A stretch of 64,000 bases of DNA. Source: Pelodera strongyloides (Eukaryota > Nematoda > Chromadorea > Rhabditida > Rhabditidae). The stretch is from NCBI GenBank assembly GCA_036852015.1, contig JAANDG010000113.1, positions 1 through 64,000 of the forward strand, in the 5' to 3' direction. Positions 11,375 to 22,300 of this stretch are shown one piece after another. Position numbers and translations under genes: made by a program. How positions within the stretch are numbered: position 1 is the stretch's first letter; every line of letters begins with the position of its first letter. Under the pieces are notes generated by a model that ran no database searches, was not told where the DNA came from, and saw only the letters and a program-made list of their open reading frames with translations.

Positions 11375-13132
11375 TTCCGGAAAATTCATAAAACCAAATT
11401 AGGAGAAAATATTTTAAAATTATTTTATATAAACTGAGGTGCCCTCGTCACTTGTCTTATCTCGGAAAAAGCGAACTGAACACTTTAGACTTGTGACATT
11501 GTAGATTGAAGGGATTTCCCTTGGGGAGGGGAGCATTTACTGAAAGCTCCCTTTGGTAAGAAGTAGTCTTACGGAGTACGATCACATATTCAGAAACTGG
11601 TAACAAGTGAGACGACGGTATAAGTGAATGTGAATAAAGTTCCATGAAGACGTGTCATTTGCAGCACTTTGTCCCATTTAGAACTTTTCCAAAAAATCAA
11701 ATAAAAAAAGCGACGAGTCTGAGAGTAAGCAAGTTCGCAACTAACGACCGTTACTAAACTCCCACAGGAATAAGGAACGTTAGGAATTTTGCTTTGCTCA
11801 GCACTTTTCTTACCAAGTCTAACAGTAAGACCCACAACAATCTCCAGCAACGTCACTGTCACCCGACCGGTATAATAACCAAAGATAAAGCACAAAATAT
11901 ATACAGTGATTTGGCTAGGACAGCTCTCAAGCTCTCCCAATTGTAATCTTATATAACTTAAAGCGAGTTACCGGCCGGTTTTTGAACAGCTGAATTCTTA
12001 CGTATTTATGCTAATTTGCTCGAATTTAGCCCGATTTTTTATTCTAATTTATGCTCATTTGCATAAGCTGCATAAGAATGCTGATGTACTCGATGTGTTT
12101 CGAAAACCGGCCGGTGGTTCGCTTTAAGACATTCGAAAACAAACAGAGGTTTACTTTTACTTGAGCGAACGACGGAATGGGGATATGTCGTCTTCACAAC
12201 ATTTTTATAAATACCAGCCCGTTTTTGAAACACATCGAGTAGACCAGCATTCCTATGCAGCTTATGCAAATGAACATAAATTAGAATAAAAAATCGAGCT
12301 AAATTCGAGCAAATTAGCATAAATACTTAAGAATTCCGTTGTCCACGATGCGTTTCAAAAACCGGCCGGTATTTCGCTTTAAGTTGTAGAATTGACATCG
12401 CCACTGAGATTCAGATGCGACTTAACGTAAATATTCTCCGATGGAGGAGGTTAAATGGCTGGAATAGGAAATGAGTTCCTTTTCTTTCTCCTTTCCTTCT
12501 ACTTCTTTCCGCATTCTCCGTTTAGTTAGTCGACTGAATAAAAGGGACGGATTCCCTCTCTAAATCTCTCCATTCACAGTGCTATTCACCCAATTGTCTA
12601 GTAGTATTCCACGTTGATCACTTTGATACACTGCTTAGGCAGCGTAATTGAATCGACTCTTTTGCTCATCTAATTAGTAAAGATCTTGCAGAGAGAGGGA
12701 GAGAGAACGAGAGAGAGAGAGAGAGACAGAGAGAGAGACAGAGAGAGAGGGAGAAAGTCCTGTAATCTGTAACCCAAATATGCCTTCCTAATTGTGTTTG
12801 TATATTTTGAATACGCTGCTGAAATATTGTGTTCGCACAATCACTTTTATACTGTTATATTTTTACCGAAAACGAACAAATGAAACAATTTTCTTTATAC
12901 ATACATCATACAACAAAACAAACAAACAAAAAAGACAAAAAAGGTAATACAGTAAAAATGTGTTGCGTAAGCAAGAACTACAACTCAAAATATAAAACAA
13001 GAATACTTAGCTACAGTACGAAGGCTGAGCAGCGAATGAAAAGCGCAGGATACACGAAAGACTGTCGAGTAACTGGGACCAAATCGATCACAGGTTTGGT
13101 TCCACCTACCGACAGTCCGTTTTGAAAGACAT
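2972..13132 (-). CDS. multi-pass membrane protein, unrecognised family (9 exons)
   Basis: I do not recognise the family. Exons in transcript order are 13132-13110, 11914-11814, 9754-9624, 9360-9291, 9253-9218, 9099-9037, 5325-5192, 3329-3265 and 3005-2972. Every junction has GT and AG and the phases chain without a break to 218 codons plus TAG. The start ATG at 13132 directly follows TACCAG, so the message may be trans-spliced. Hydrophobic segments lie at about residues 9-31, 60-82 (core ICLWLGAVQLAVCIWGIAQ), 143-162 and 168-186. A weaker segment at 122-141 holds LLHVLWGID. The C-terminal 32 residues are basic. The protein is thus likely an integral membrane protein with 4-5 spans. The weakest choices are the acceptors at 11914, 9754 and 5325, the short exon 9253-9218, and the last two exons. 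It lies downstream of and co-oriented with the HMBOX1-type gene; its introns hold MITEs, Helitron-like copies and two telomeric arrays. Confidence 0.6.
3485..3556 (-). pseudogene. tRNA-derived sequence (SINE head)
   Basis: On the minus strand an A-box-like TACGCTAACGG (3531-3542) is followed by a B box, CGGGTTCGATTCTGG (3496-3510). An AT-rich run follows. No good cloverleaf was found, so I call it a tRNA-derived repeat, not a gene. Confidence 0.4.
3719..3900. repeat. MITE, family M1
   Basis: Flanked by TTAA, with ends AGCGAAATACCGGCCGG and its inverse. The interior holds the M1 motifs TTTGCATAGGCTGCATAAG and CTCGATGTGTTTC. Intact 182 bp copy. Confidence 0.88.
4281..4488 (+). mobile_element. 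SINE-like repeat, family S1
   Basis: Shares a conserved tail with copies at 15513, 21406 and 42670 (minus). The shared blocks are GAAGACGTCGAGCA, CTGGAACTCGTCG, CTCAGGACCTCTGCGGAACA and a terminal CTTGAATAAAGGTGAACGCT. The head is diverged here; the 15513 copy shows it to be tRNA-derived. Confidence 0.6.
4551..4866. repeat. M6-related repeat
   Basis: Begins ATGGGGTTTGCAAGTATG and ends with the inverse CATACTTGTAACCCCCAT. It is longer than other M6 copies (about 150 bp) and its interior is partly different, so it may be a composite or related family. Confidence 0.5.
4999..5180. repeat. MITE, family M1
   Basis: M1 copy with a mutated left TTAA (TCAA) and a good right end TCGCTTTAA. Its right end lies only 11 bp inside the intron after the donor at 5191 of the minus-strand membrane-protein gene. 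Confidence 0.8.
5351..5374. repeat. interstitial telomere-type repeat
   Basis: Four CCTAAG/AGCCTA units, i.e. TTAGGC on the other strand, inside an intron of the membrane-protein gene about 20 bp upstream of its 5325-5192 exon. Confidence 0.8.
6266..6509 (-). mobile_element. Helitron-like element H2
   Basis: Read on the minus strand it starts TCTTATTATATAAAGGAG preceded by A. It ends with the hairpin CGCCTCAGGCG, then about a dozen bases, then CTGG followed by T. No target duplication. These are the end features of Helitrons. It is non-autonomous, with no Rep or helicase frame. Confidence 0.7.
7122..7150. repeat. M3 MITE end fragment
   Basis: TTAAAGCGCTATGACACGTG matches the left end of M3 (see 45622). 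No partner end was found nearby. The matching opposite end, ACGTGTCATACCGCTTTAA, occurs alone at 10275-10293. Confidence 0.5.
7672..7871 (+). mobile_element. Helitron-like element H1
   Basis: A 200 bp element with 5' A|TCTTATTATATAAAGG and the 3' hairpin CGCCTCAGGCG followed by ATAGCCGTCTGG|T. Best-formed short copy of the family, with no coding capacity. Lies in an intron of the membrane-protein gene. Confidence 0.75.
9430..9482. repeat. interstitial telomere-type repeat
   Basis: About nine units of TAAGCC with two TAAGTC variants, inside the intron between exons 9624 and 9360 of the minus-strand membrane-protein gene. Longest such array in the window. Confidence 0.85.
9809..9924. repeat. 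MITE, family M1, internally deleted
   Basis: Left end TTAAAGCGATATAACAACCGG and right end TTATTTCGCTTTA flank a shortened interior lacking the second half of M1. Confidence 0.7.
10664..10832 (+). mobile_element. Helitron-like element H3, degraded
   Basis: Contains ATTATATAAAGGAGAAGAG and the family motif ACGTTTCAGGCGTTTCCTATAAG. The 3' hairpin is degenerate (GATCGCCTTAG...) and the end reads CCGG instead of CTGG. Confidence 0.55.
11291..11372. repeat. (CA)n microsatellite
   Basis: About 40 CA units with a few interruptions, in the intron between exons 11814 and 9754 of the membrane-protein gene. Confidence 0.95.
11958..12127. repeat. MITE, family M1
   Basis: TTAA-flanked M1 copy lacking about 14 bp near the left inverted repeat. 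Its left end is about 45 bp from the exon starting at 11914. Confidence 0.85.
12204..12382. repeat. MITE, family M1
   Basis: M1 copy in the opposite orientation to 11958-12127 and only about 77 bp from it. The left terminus is eroded (ATAAATACCAGCCCG); the right end TATTTCGCTTTAA is intact. Confidence 0.8.
12690..12752. repeat. (GA)n microsatellite
   Basis: Imperfect GAGAGA/GACAGA run, one of many GA/CT tracts in the window. Confidence 0.9.
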
Positions 13133-14621
13133 CTGGTATTACCGTAAGCTTGAAAATACCGGGTAGGCCTGGCCTTGTTATACGAATAAAGTGGCAGGAT
13201 ATTTGAAAGTAGACAGCTAGTAAGCAATTAGTATGCAAATAACAATATCCTAAACAAATAAAAACAAAGCGAAAAGTAACTAAAACACTCTAGTTATCTG
13301 ATCAAAAAATCGATCAATAAAGGATATAAGGACCCAAAATAAAGTCAATACTAATCGATATTTAATATAAAGATACAGTAATACAGTACACTGAATTTTA
13401 TTACAGTCAACCCATTTATGCAAATTAAGAGCTTTCTTTTCTATTCGTAATTTTTCAGTTAATAGCGGAAGGAAAAAAATACCTTATCTTTTCCTAATAA
13501 ATTGCAGACAAAAATGTTAGAAATACATCAAAAACATAAAAACACACAAAATAGTAAAAACAGTAATAAAATAATCCTTTAGGCACAGAGAAATGCAGTA
13601 AAAGCGCTGAGTTTTTAAGAAAAACAAATAAAACAAAACAAAAAGAGAAACAAAATATGAAAAAGATACCTAGAAACGAGAGCAAAGTGCATAATTGAAT
13701 CGTATACGGTAAAAATTCATTGCATTTGTTCAAAGTCAGAAATGACGGGTTTAAAAAAAGGTCGACCCGACCTACCATAAGACTAATTGCAATTGTAAAC
13801 TACTGCAGACTATAGCAATTACCAATGAGCTCATTAGACAATTAGACTACATACTACAAAAACTGATATTTCCTTGGTGATCTGCTAAATCAGGGGAAAA
13901 ATAGTTATACATCTAATAATAAGTCTCAATCTCTCCAAAACTGTCCTGCGGTTAATATGTTTGTTGTGGCAATGATTCAATGCGGGCTACCCAAGGCGAA
14001 AAATAAGTGCATTGATTATTACAATTTTTTGGGGGTTAAATATGAGGATGATTATATAATGCTATATATGAGGTAGAATATGCATTCATATGGGGCACTG
14101 TCGCGATGCAAAGGCAGCTTCAATTCGTATATAACATAGGTTTAGATTCGTTTTGTGTGCCGCTAAGGCGCGGCAACTCTGCGGCAAATTCGCGGTTCAC
14201 GAATGGAGGTGCGGCGACGGGACGGCGTCCGACGACACGGCGGCACACTCGCCAGCGGATTCGCTAAACGATTTCGTCATCTCAAAAGTCAATAATTGAA
14301 GTATTGCGTTTTCGCATGTGTGCTCTACCAAGTTACCAACTTAAAAGGGTGCTAGTAATTACTTTGTACCACAGGACAATTACAGATAGAGAGGCGTAGA
14401 AGTCAAAACCGGTGCAAACATACAGTAGGAGAAAACATGTATCAGTCACCGAGAAAACCTTTCAGACTACCAAGTACAAAGTACAAAAGAGAAGTGGAAC
14501 ACGATCAAACTACACGATTTCTGTAAACTAGACGACGAGGAATAGAGATAGAGAGAGGAGAGAGTGTACTAAACGACGAGAAACAGAGATAGAGAGAGAG
14601 CGAGAGGGAGTGGTTGATTCC

Positions 14622-17600
14622 TTACTCGGCAGTCTGTTCGAGCTTGAGCAATTGTTGGTGAAGGGCTGATGGTTGGTAGAGAGCCTGGAGCAGGTCCTCC
14701 TGACTTGCCATAGAAGTGACCAGAGACTGGGAGGGCATCAGACCCTGGAGCGAGCCGGAGAAGGGGAGCATTCCGGGGATTCCAGACGCCTGATCGGCAT
14801 TCCCTCCCTGACCACCCACGTTGACCTGTGGGAACTGGAACCCGCCCTGGAACAGTTGGGAGGCGAGGGTGGCAATGGTGACGGGAGGAGAAGCAGTGTC
14901 TTCCGAACCGCTCAGCGACACCGGTGCTGGGAGCTGAAAACAGAAAATCAGTGAGTCAGTCTAGCAACACGTGTTTTCACCAGCCATACATTCATAGTTT
15001 AAGTAGGCCGTAAAACGTGCGAGACTGAAAGCTCTGAAGTAATGGAAATTGGAAACTGATTCAAGGAAACTCGAAACTGAATTCTAACCTGAAATCCGAG
15101 CCTGGCTGCCAGTGAGGCGACATCGATAGCTGCAGAAGACTTGGAATCATCATTGGACGAGTCATCGGGCAGAGGAGACGGAGTGGAGCCATCTGCTTCC
15201 GAACAACTCTGTAAAAGGGTACGATACTCAGATATTCTCTCTCTTTCTCCCTCCCTCTCTCTCTCTCTCTCTGATCCCGAAAGATCCAGAAACCACTCAC
15301 CGCCGTTGTCTCCAGCGGTGTCGTCGACGTGAGGTCCTGTGCCGACGAGTTCGAAGTGGGCAATCCCTCTCCCCCAATATTCTGTAGGCGTTGTGCTTCT
15401 TCATTACTTTTCCTTCTCAATTCCTTCCTTTTGTTGGCGAACCAGTTGGCGACCACTTGGGGAGAAACCACTTCTTTCGGCATCAGACCAACACCTGCAA
15501 TAATAATACGATACTGGGTGGTCCAGTAGATAACACGTTCGCCTCTAACACACGTAACGCGAGTTCGGTTCTGGCTCCTCAGTTCTCCTACCTAGGGCCT
15601 AGCCTGAAGACCTCGAACAATTGATTTGAAACTCTTGGAACTCGTCTGCTCAGGACGTCAACGGATTCATGAACTGTATGGAACTATTTCTCAATAAGGG
15701 TGCACGCTCGTGAATCGTAAGGGATTTATTTATGATTAAATAAGCCGCAGACAGTTAAACTATCGAACAAAAACTCGTTCTCCTACTGAAAGCTCGATTG
15801 AGTATTTATGTATGAGACAATTAGATTTTTGTTTCACAAATTGCAAGGTACGATGTACAAGAACAGCTTAATCCGGCAATAAGCTGACCCAATGTCTTTC
15901 ATTCAGCAGTTGAACCAAACTGATCACACTTATGCCGTAATCTTGTCTTTATAGAAAAAGAGAAACTAGTAAAACGTCTGGCGCAACGTGTAGATCGGAG
16001 AAACACTATTAGGCGGTCTGATTCTACTGAAGATGCAATAAATCACATTTTAAAAGCAAGAAGACCTGCGAAATTCAGACTACAATTACAAGCCCACCAA
16101 CGTTGAACCAACACATGATGACATGCTTACTTCGACATATCTCTAGGCCTCTAGATTGGTTTTAGGCATAGATACGTACGTACATCTACAAGTACGCATA
16201 AATTTAATTCCAGGTAAGCCTACCTACAAACAACGTAGCTCCTACGGAACCCACTAATCACTAATGCTCAAGATTTAGCAACTACATTTATATCACTTTA
16301 AAGTTTATTAAATGTAAAGTCCCTCTCCTCAAGTCCATTAATTATGAAGTTGCATATAATCCACAAAGTCGCTCAATGATCAAACATAAACGCACTAATT
16401 TTCTGTCTGCAACCCGAATAATGCAGGTGTTGATCTATGAGTACGCGGGTTGCCCAGGTAACGTCCAACTAGGGCCCAGACATGATTCTTTTTTATAGTT
16501 CTCTCCCTCTCTCGCTCTCTTTGTCTCTCGTCTCTCTCTCTCTCTCTAAATGTTCCCAGGAGACCACAAATGGACCCTGTGTTTTTCTCTTCTCCCTCTC
16601 AGAGCCCATTGTCTCTCACCTGTCTGGGCCATACGTGAAAAAGGCGTAATTATGTGAAATACCGCAATTAAGTAAGTTGAAGGCGACAACTAGGTATGCT
16701 GGCCTCTAGGGGCATAACTTGGATGCAAACAAGCAAAACACAAAAGGGGCAGGGACAAAGAGGTTTAGAGATGCAGAGGGAGACGGGAGAGAGAGACATA
16801 TAGATGGGGACAGAGAGGTTTAGAGATGCAGAGGGGGCGAGAGAGAGAGGGATAGAAAGAGAGAAATTAACTTCATTTAACATACTACTACGACGTCGCC
16901 TATAGTGGGAAACATGTGTCACGGTCAGAAAAAGTAATGCGTTCAGAATTTCAGCTGTCTGCAAAACGTCGTATTCAGAAACATTCACTATACTATACAG
17001 AAGAAATATGTACGCTCACGAGTTACGTGACCGACAGAGCAAAAAAAGACAAACCAAGAATATGAAACACCAGAAACAACGATGACGATAACCGCGATTA
17101 ACGGAGCACAACTGAACCAACAATGAACCACAAACTTGGGCAACTGAACCAACAATGAACCACAAACTTGGGCAACTGAACCGACCAACTGCTACCGACC
17201 TTTCTTGTCCAATTGTAGTGCGTGATTACAGGCGGTGGCGATCTCGATCCTTCTATTCAAATCGGGAAATGGAGTTTGAGCAAAGAAACCCTCCAACATA
17301 CGGATGAGGATTGGTCGGAAAACATATCTGAAAAAAAAATGAGATTGAATAATTATTTATCAACTATCGATTAGTAATAGTCAACCCGCTACAGTGTATA
17401 TCAGTCATTGCATATACATAACATGAGGCAGCGCACAAGAAATTTACAGCATACAAGATCACTAATAGCGTACAGTACATATGATAAAGTTCTATAGTAG
17501 TACGGTCATGGTACGGTAATGGCCTTAGTCTAAGCCTAAGCATAAGCCTAAGCCTAAGCCTAAGCAATGGTAGAGTACTGATACTCACCGTTCCCTCCTT

Positions 17601-19323
17601 TGCGGTACCAATTCCCCATCACCATTCGTTTCCAATCGTGAGGCTGGATCGGCCAGGAAAGCAGCTGAAATAATGAATCATTATAAAAAACTATAAGATT
17701 CCATATATCCCAAATCTTGACATAAATAGTCCATACATTACACATACACCAAGAAAGTCCAAAAATCAATATCACTCTAGGCCTTTCTTTACAAGATCCA
17801 ATAGCAAGATTTTCTCTATATCAATGCACTTCAGTTCAGTGACTATCCCATTATCATTATTTATCACAAAGTCTACAATCAATCAATCAGCAACGTTTTA
17901 TGCACTTATCGATCGATTATTCTGTCATTTCTCTCTTTCGCTAAATATATTTGACCTTGTGAAAAGGCTGACGATATAGTCCAACCGATGTGCTCCATTT
18001 CGTTCCAGTCAGAGAGGGCAAAGCTCTCTCTCTCTCTCTCTTTCTCTCTCTTCCTCTCTCTCTCTCTCTTCCTCTCTCTCTCTCTCTCTTCCTCTCCCTC
18101 TCTCTCTCTCTCTTCCCCCATTCTCCAAAGTGCAAAGCGGTAAAATGCTGGATAGGTTACCCACCGCCCTAATGTCAAGATAGAAGCGGGCTCGTTCACA
18201 CACCGCATACTGTACTTTTAGTGAATTATAGCATTGAGCAAGCACAGGGCCGCCCCTCAATCCAAGTTGACCTTTCTAGTGCAAAATGGGGTCTCGTTCT
18301 CTTCTTTATGCTCACCAAAGAGGTAACAAAGAGTGAACTATTGGTGTACTGTATATGTAAGGTAATTAGTCTTGGGAAGGTCCTAGAATTTGGCGCAAAA
18401 TCTGAGTTTAAGGACTAGGGATGGAAACATGAGGTAACGAGGGACAAGGGACAACATGTATGGTAGATTGTAGATTGTACTGTATGTGTCAGACGATAGT
18501 TTATGATTATTGATTAGTTCAAAGATATAGACTTTCTGCTACTTATACCTTGCAACTTATAGATTTCGAAGTATCCCAAAAATTCGGTGTGATTCTGTCA
18601 ATGCTACCGTATTTCTGCACGAAAATTGCATATATAATATGAAAAATTAAAATATTCTCGTTGTTCCAAGATAAATTTTCAGCATACTTGGAAACCCCCA
18701 TTGTAGATTATAGCTTTGCCAATATTCAGTCTACGTTCCTAGCCTTATTGCCAAAATCCAGTAAGCCAGTAGCACGCCCCGTCAATACATACTCCTTTCC
18801 GCTTTGTAAAACTACGGTATCAAAACCTCAGAAATACCGGAACAGCACCCCCAATCTATGCCCTGGATCTGCAGTCAAAATTTGGATTTCTCTTTGTGTG
18901 TCCATTAACAGATTGTACTCTCTAGTCATCCAGGCCTTTCAGTACCATCTCCGTTTGTTTCAAAGCTAGAAATACGTGGTCCCCAACTATTTCTAGGCCA
19001 CCGTATACGATCTTGAACACCGATAAGTTTCAGCGGAACGTGGAACGGAGGTACTGCGTAGCACACAAAAGCGTTCCTACGAAGCACTTCCTACGGACAG
19101 CCTAACAAACTAACAAGACTTGAATGTTGCCACCTGACAGTTTACATATGTTGTGTGAGTTTGAGTTGGCTAATGCTATATGGCAGAGAGCAATTCATAG
19201 ATGGAGAGATGTGAGATAGAGAGATAGAGAGATATTACGCAAAACGAAGAGACATCGAGATGCGCTAATTGGAATAGTCAAGGTGGATTACGGTAATCTA
19301 CAGAACACATAGAAAGGTGAGGT

Positions 19324-19363
<40 letters not shown>

Positions 19364-22300
19364 TAGACCGTTACAGAACCATCATTATGAATACTATTAA
19401 TCGTGTACCCCTTTTCACATTCCCTTCGGTTAAGCATTACGTTTGACGATTGAAAATAGGGTTTTAACAAATGCTTTTTTCACAAATGCATGACAAAACT
19501 GCGAATTCTGAGTGCGAAAAAGGCGGCAAAAAAGTGAACACTGTTCCGGAATACGAATGCATGGGGAATGAGGTTGAAAAGGTAAGGAAATAATAAAAAT
19601 AGGGTTTTTTTTGCTCCATTCATAGATCATTTTCCTTATATTTCAGTAGCGCTTTAAATTTCCACCCTTCACTTCAAACTACAAACTGCAAAGCTCCACC
19701 GGGCCCCGTCCCTATAGTTCGACGTTCGACTATCAACCACAGCAGACGACATAGTATATTCCTGAAGTGCAATCGTGAAATGGGAGAGAGAGAGAGAGGA
19801 GAGAGAGAAACAAATAAAGAGGGAAAAAAGATGGAGAAAGAGAGAGAGAAAGAGAAAGAGAGAGAGAAAGAGAAAGAGAGAGAGAGAGAGAAGCCGGTTC
19901 TTTTTTCCAGTCTCCCTCCCTCGGGTCCCCCGGACCAATCGTGTTTTGCCTGCACTTTCACGGTGGTTTTTTTTCCGCCGTTTTTGTGCGGCGTTCCCCT
20001 CCCGTCGCAACTGTCCAAATTGCGGCAACATTCGTCGCGCGCGCACTTTTTTTTGCTCAACGCTAACTATAGATGGTTTCCTGTGGAAGGAAGCGCGTTC
20101 AGAAATCAGAACCCAGCTACTATATAGGTATTGAAGGATTCTACGCTCTTTATGTCTTATATAGCAACATATCCCACCCTAGCTCCAATAGCGATAGTCA
20201 TAGTCATCAGGATCAGAGCTAGAGCCTCATAGGCGACCAAAGCACGGTCACCCAACCGCCAGTGGCGCTAGTTCACAAAAGTTCCACTTCAACGGTGTTA
20301 CCGCCAAGCATACCACGCTAAGGTAAACTACCGCTACCGCTAAACGTACATCGATGAGTCTAAACTCGAGCCCCTCCCTTATTTCAATTCAGTTAGTACT
20401 CGAACACTAGCCATCTATCTATGTACGATGGTTTTTGGTTGCGGGTTCCGAAGTGGTGGTGGTGGTGAAAAAGTGCAAAGCAGTGAGAAAAGAACGGCGG
20501 TGTCCGAAGAAAGAAGCAAAGAGAGTTTCAAACAAAAAACGACTGGTCGGAGAGAGAGAGAGAGAGAGAGAGTGAGAGAGAGAGGTGAAGAGTGAGGGAA
20601 ATCGAGAGACTGAGAGATATGGGAATAGCAATTTTGACAGGCTAACGCACACTAGAAGGATGTACTTTTCAGCATAGTTGACCGAGCCGAGGCAAGTGCA
20701 CAAAAAGCAGCGATATCGATCGAAGTTCGGGTTTTTTAATTATCTTGAAAGAAGTCGCACTGTCCGTCTACAGTTCAGTAAAGAGACAAGCAATCAATAA
20801 TCAATCAATCAATAACACAACCTCCAGTCGCCAGTAAGGTACTATCATTTGTGACATCCGTAAGGTTGTTATTCTTCAACTCATAAAGTGTTATTACCAT
20901 ATTCATCTTTTTTTTTTTTGAAAAGAGAGAAAGAGAAAGAGAAAGATAAAGAGAGAGAGAGCGAGGGAGAGAGAGAGACAGAGAGAGAAAGATAGCACTG
21001 AAGGTACACAGTAAAAAAGTACGACTAGTGACGTTAGTGCAAGCAAACAAGATTCGGAAATAAGAGAAAACATATATTCATCAAAAATTTGGACGGAAAA
21101 AAGGAGAAGAGATATTGATCGATTCGAATAGAACACGTAAAATAGCCAAAAATCTGACGCACAATCAATCAATCAATAATCAATAAATAAATATTAATAA
21201 ATAGTAAATAAAAGAACTCACATAATTTCTCCGGATGTCGTCGGCAGTTCAAGTACCACGAGTAAATGTTCTTGCGACAGCGTAGCGACAGTTCCCTGTG
21301 GTTTCCATTCAACAGTTTGGAGATGTAGGGTTGCGAAACACCTGGAAATAGGTAGAATAAGTAATCAATATAATATCAGATTAGATAAACTACTTTATAT
21401 TCATGATCCCTCCTGGTAGACCGAAGACGTCGAGCAATTTTTCATCTGGAACTCGTCGTCTAGGACCTCTGCGGAACATGTCATAAGCAAATTTTGAAAC
21501 TATATTTCCACCCTTGCATAAAGGAGCACGCTCTTGTGGCGTAAAAATTTATTTCAATTATTTCCTGATGTTTATTTTTTCCTGCGATGAGCAAGAAAAA
21601 GATCTTATGGGAACAGAAAATAGATCAATAGTCGGAATAATAGTACTAAATCGATATTTTAGCCAACTAGACAATCTCATTCAATCAATACTTTCTGACA
21701 TAAAAATCAATACTTTCTGACTTTTTGTATCGATCGGTCAGAAAATGGATATCAATGAGTTGTGTATTTGATGAGCATATCACCGTGAAGGTTCCAGATG
21801 CCCATGCCCATTTTCTTATTTACTGCTAGTTGTGCTAATCACACATGGGAACGGCTTAACCTCGTTAAAAAAAATAAGAATAGAGCCAAATATTGAAACG
21901 TTATATTCTGAGTTTCCTTGTATGTGTACAGTGCACCAGCCAACATTTAAAATTTGATTTACCCCATCAAAAACACAAACTACTGTAATATTGAAATTTC
22001 CTCTCTCTCTAACGATCTTATCTTCTATTCCGTGCTCGATCGATTACCCTTCTACGGTAGTAAACTAATAATACGATCAAGCAACGGGGAAACGACCTTG
22101 GGTTCCTCATTCTATACGACCTCGGATCTACCGTAACCCGCGAATGTTTCAAATTGCGCGCGTAATAATGCGAATGTCTGCCCACCCCTAGTCTCCGCTC
22201 CCCAAATAAGAGGAAAAATTCGGTTCTTCAATGCTAAGCGATGCGCTCTCCTATGTATAAGAACTCCGTGCGGCAAAGCTGCGGCGGTCGCAAAAAGTAG

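Noticed and set aside
14160..14280. GC-rich block between the two minus-strand genes as a first exon or promoter
   Set aside because: A short ATG frame exists (MTKSFSESAGECAAV), but the membrane-protein gene has a better start at 13132. Similar GC-rich scraps occur in introns.
15061..15483. Single 140-codon minus frame near the homeobox
   Set aside because: Only 15301-15483 is exon; the frame then reads through an intron. The real chain uses another frame in exon 15208-15089.
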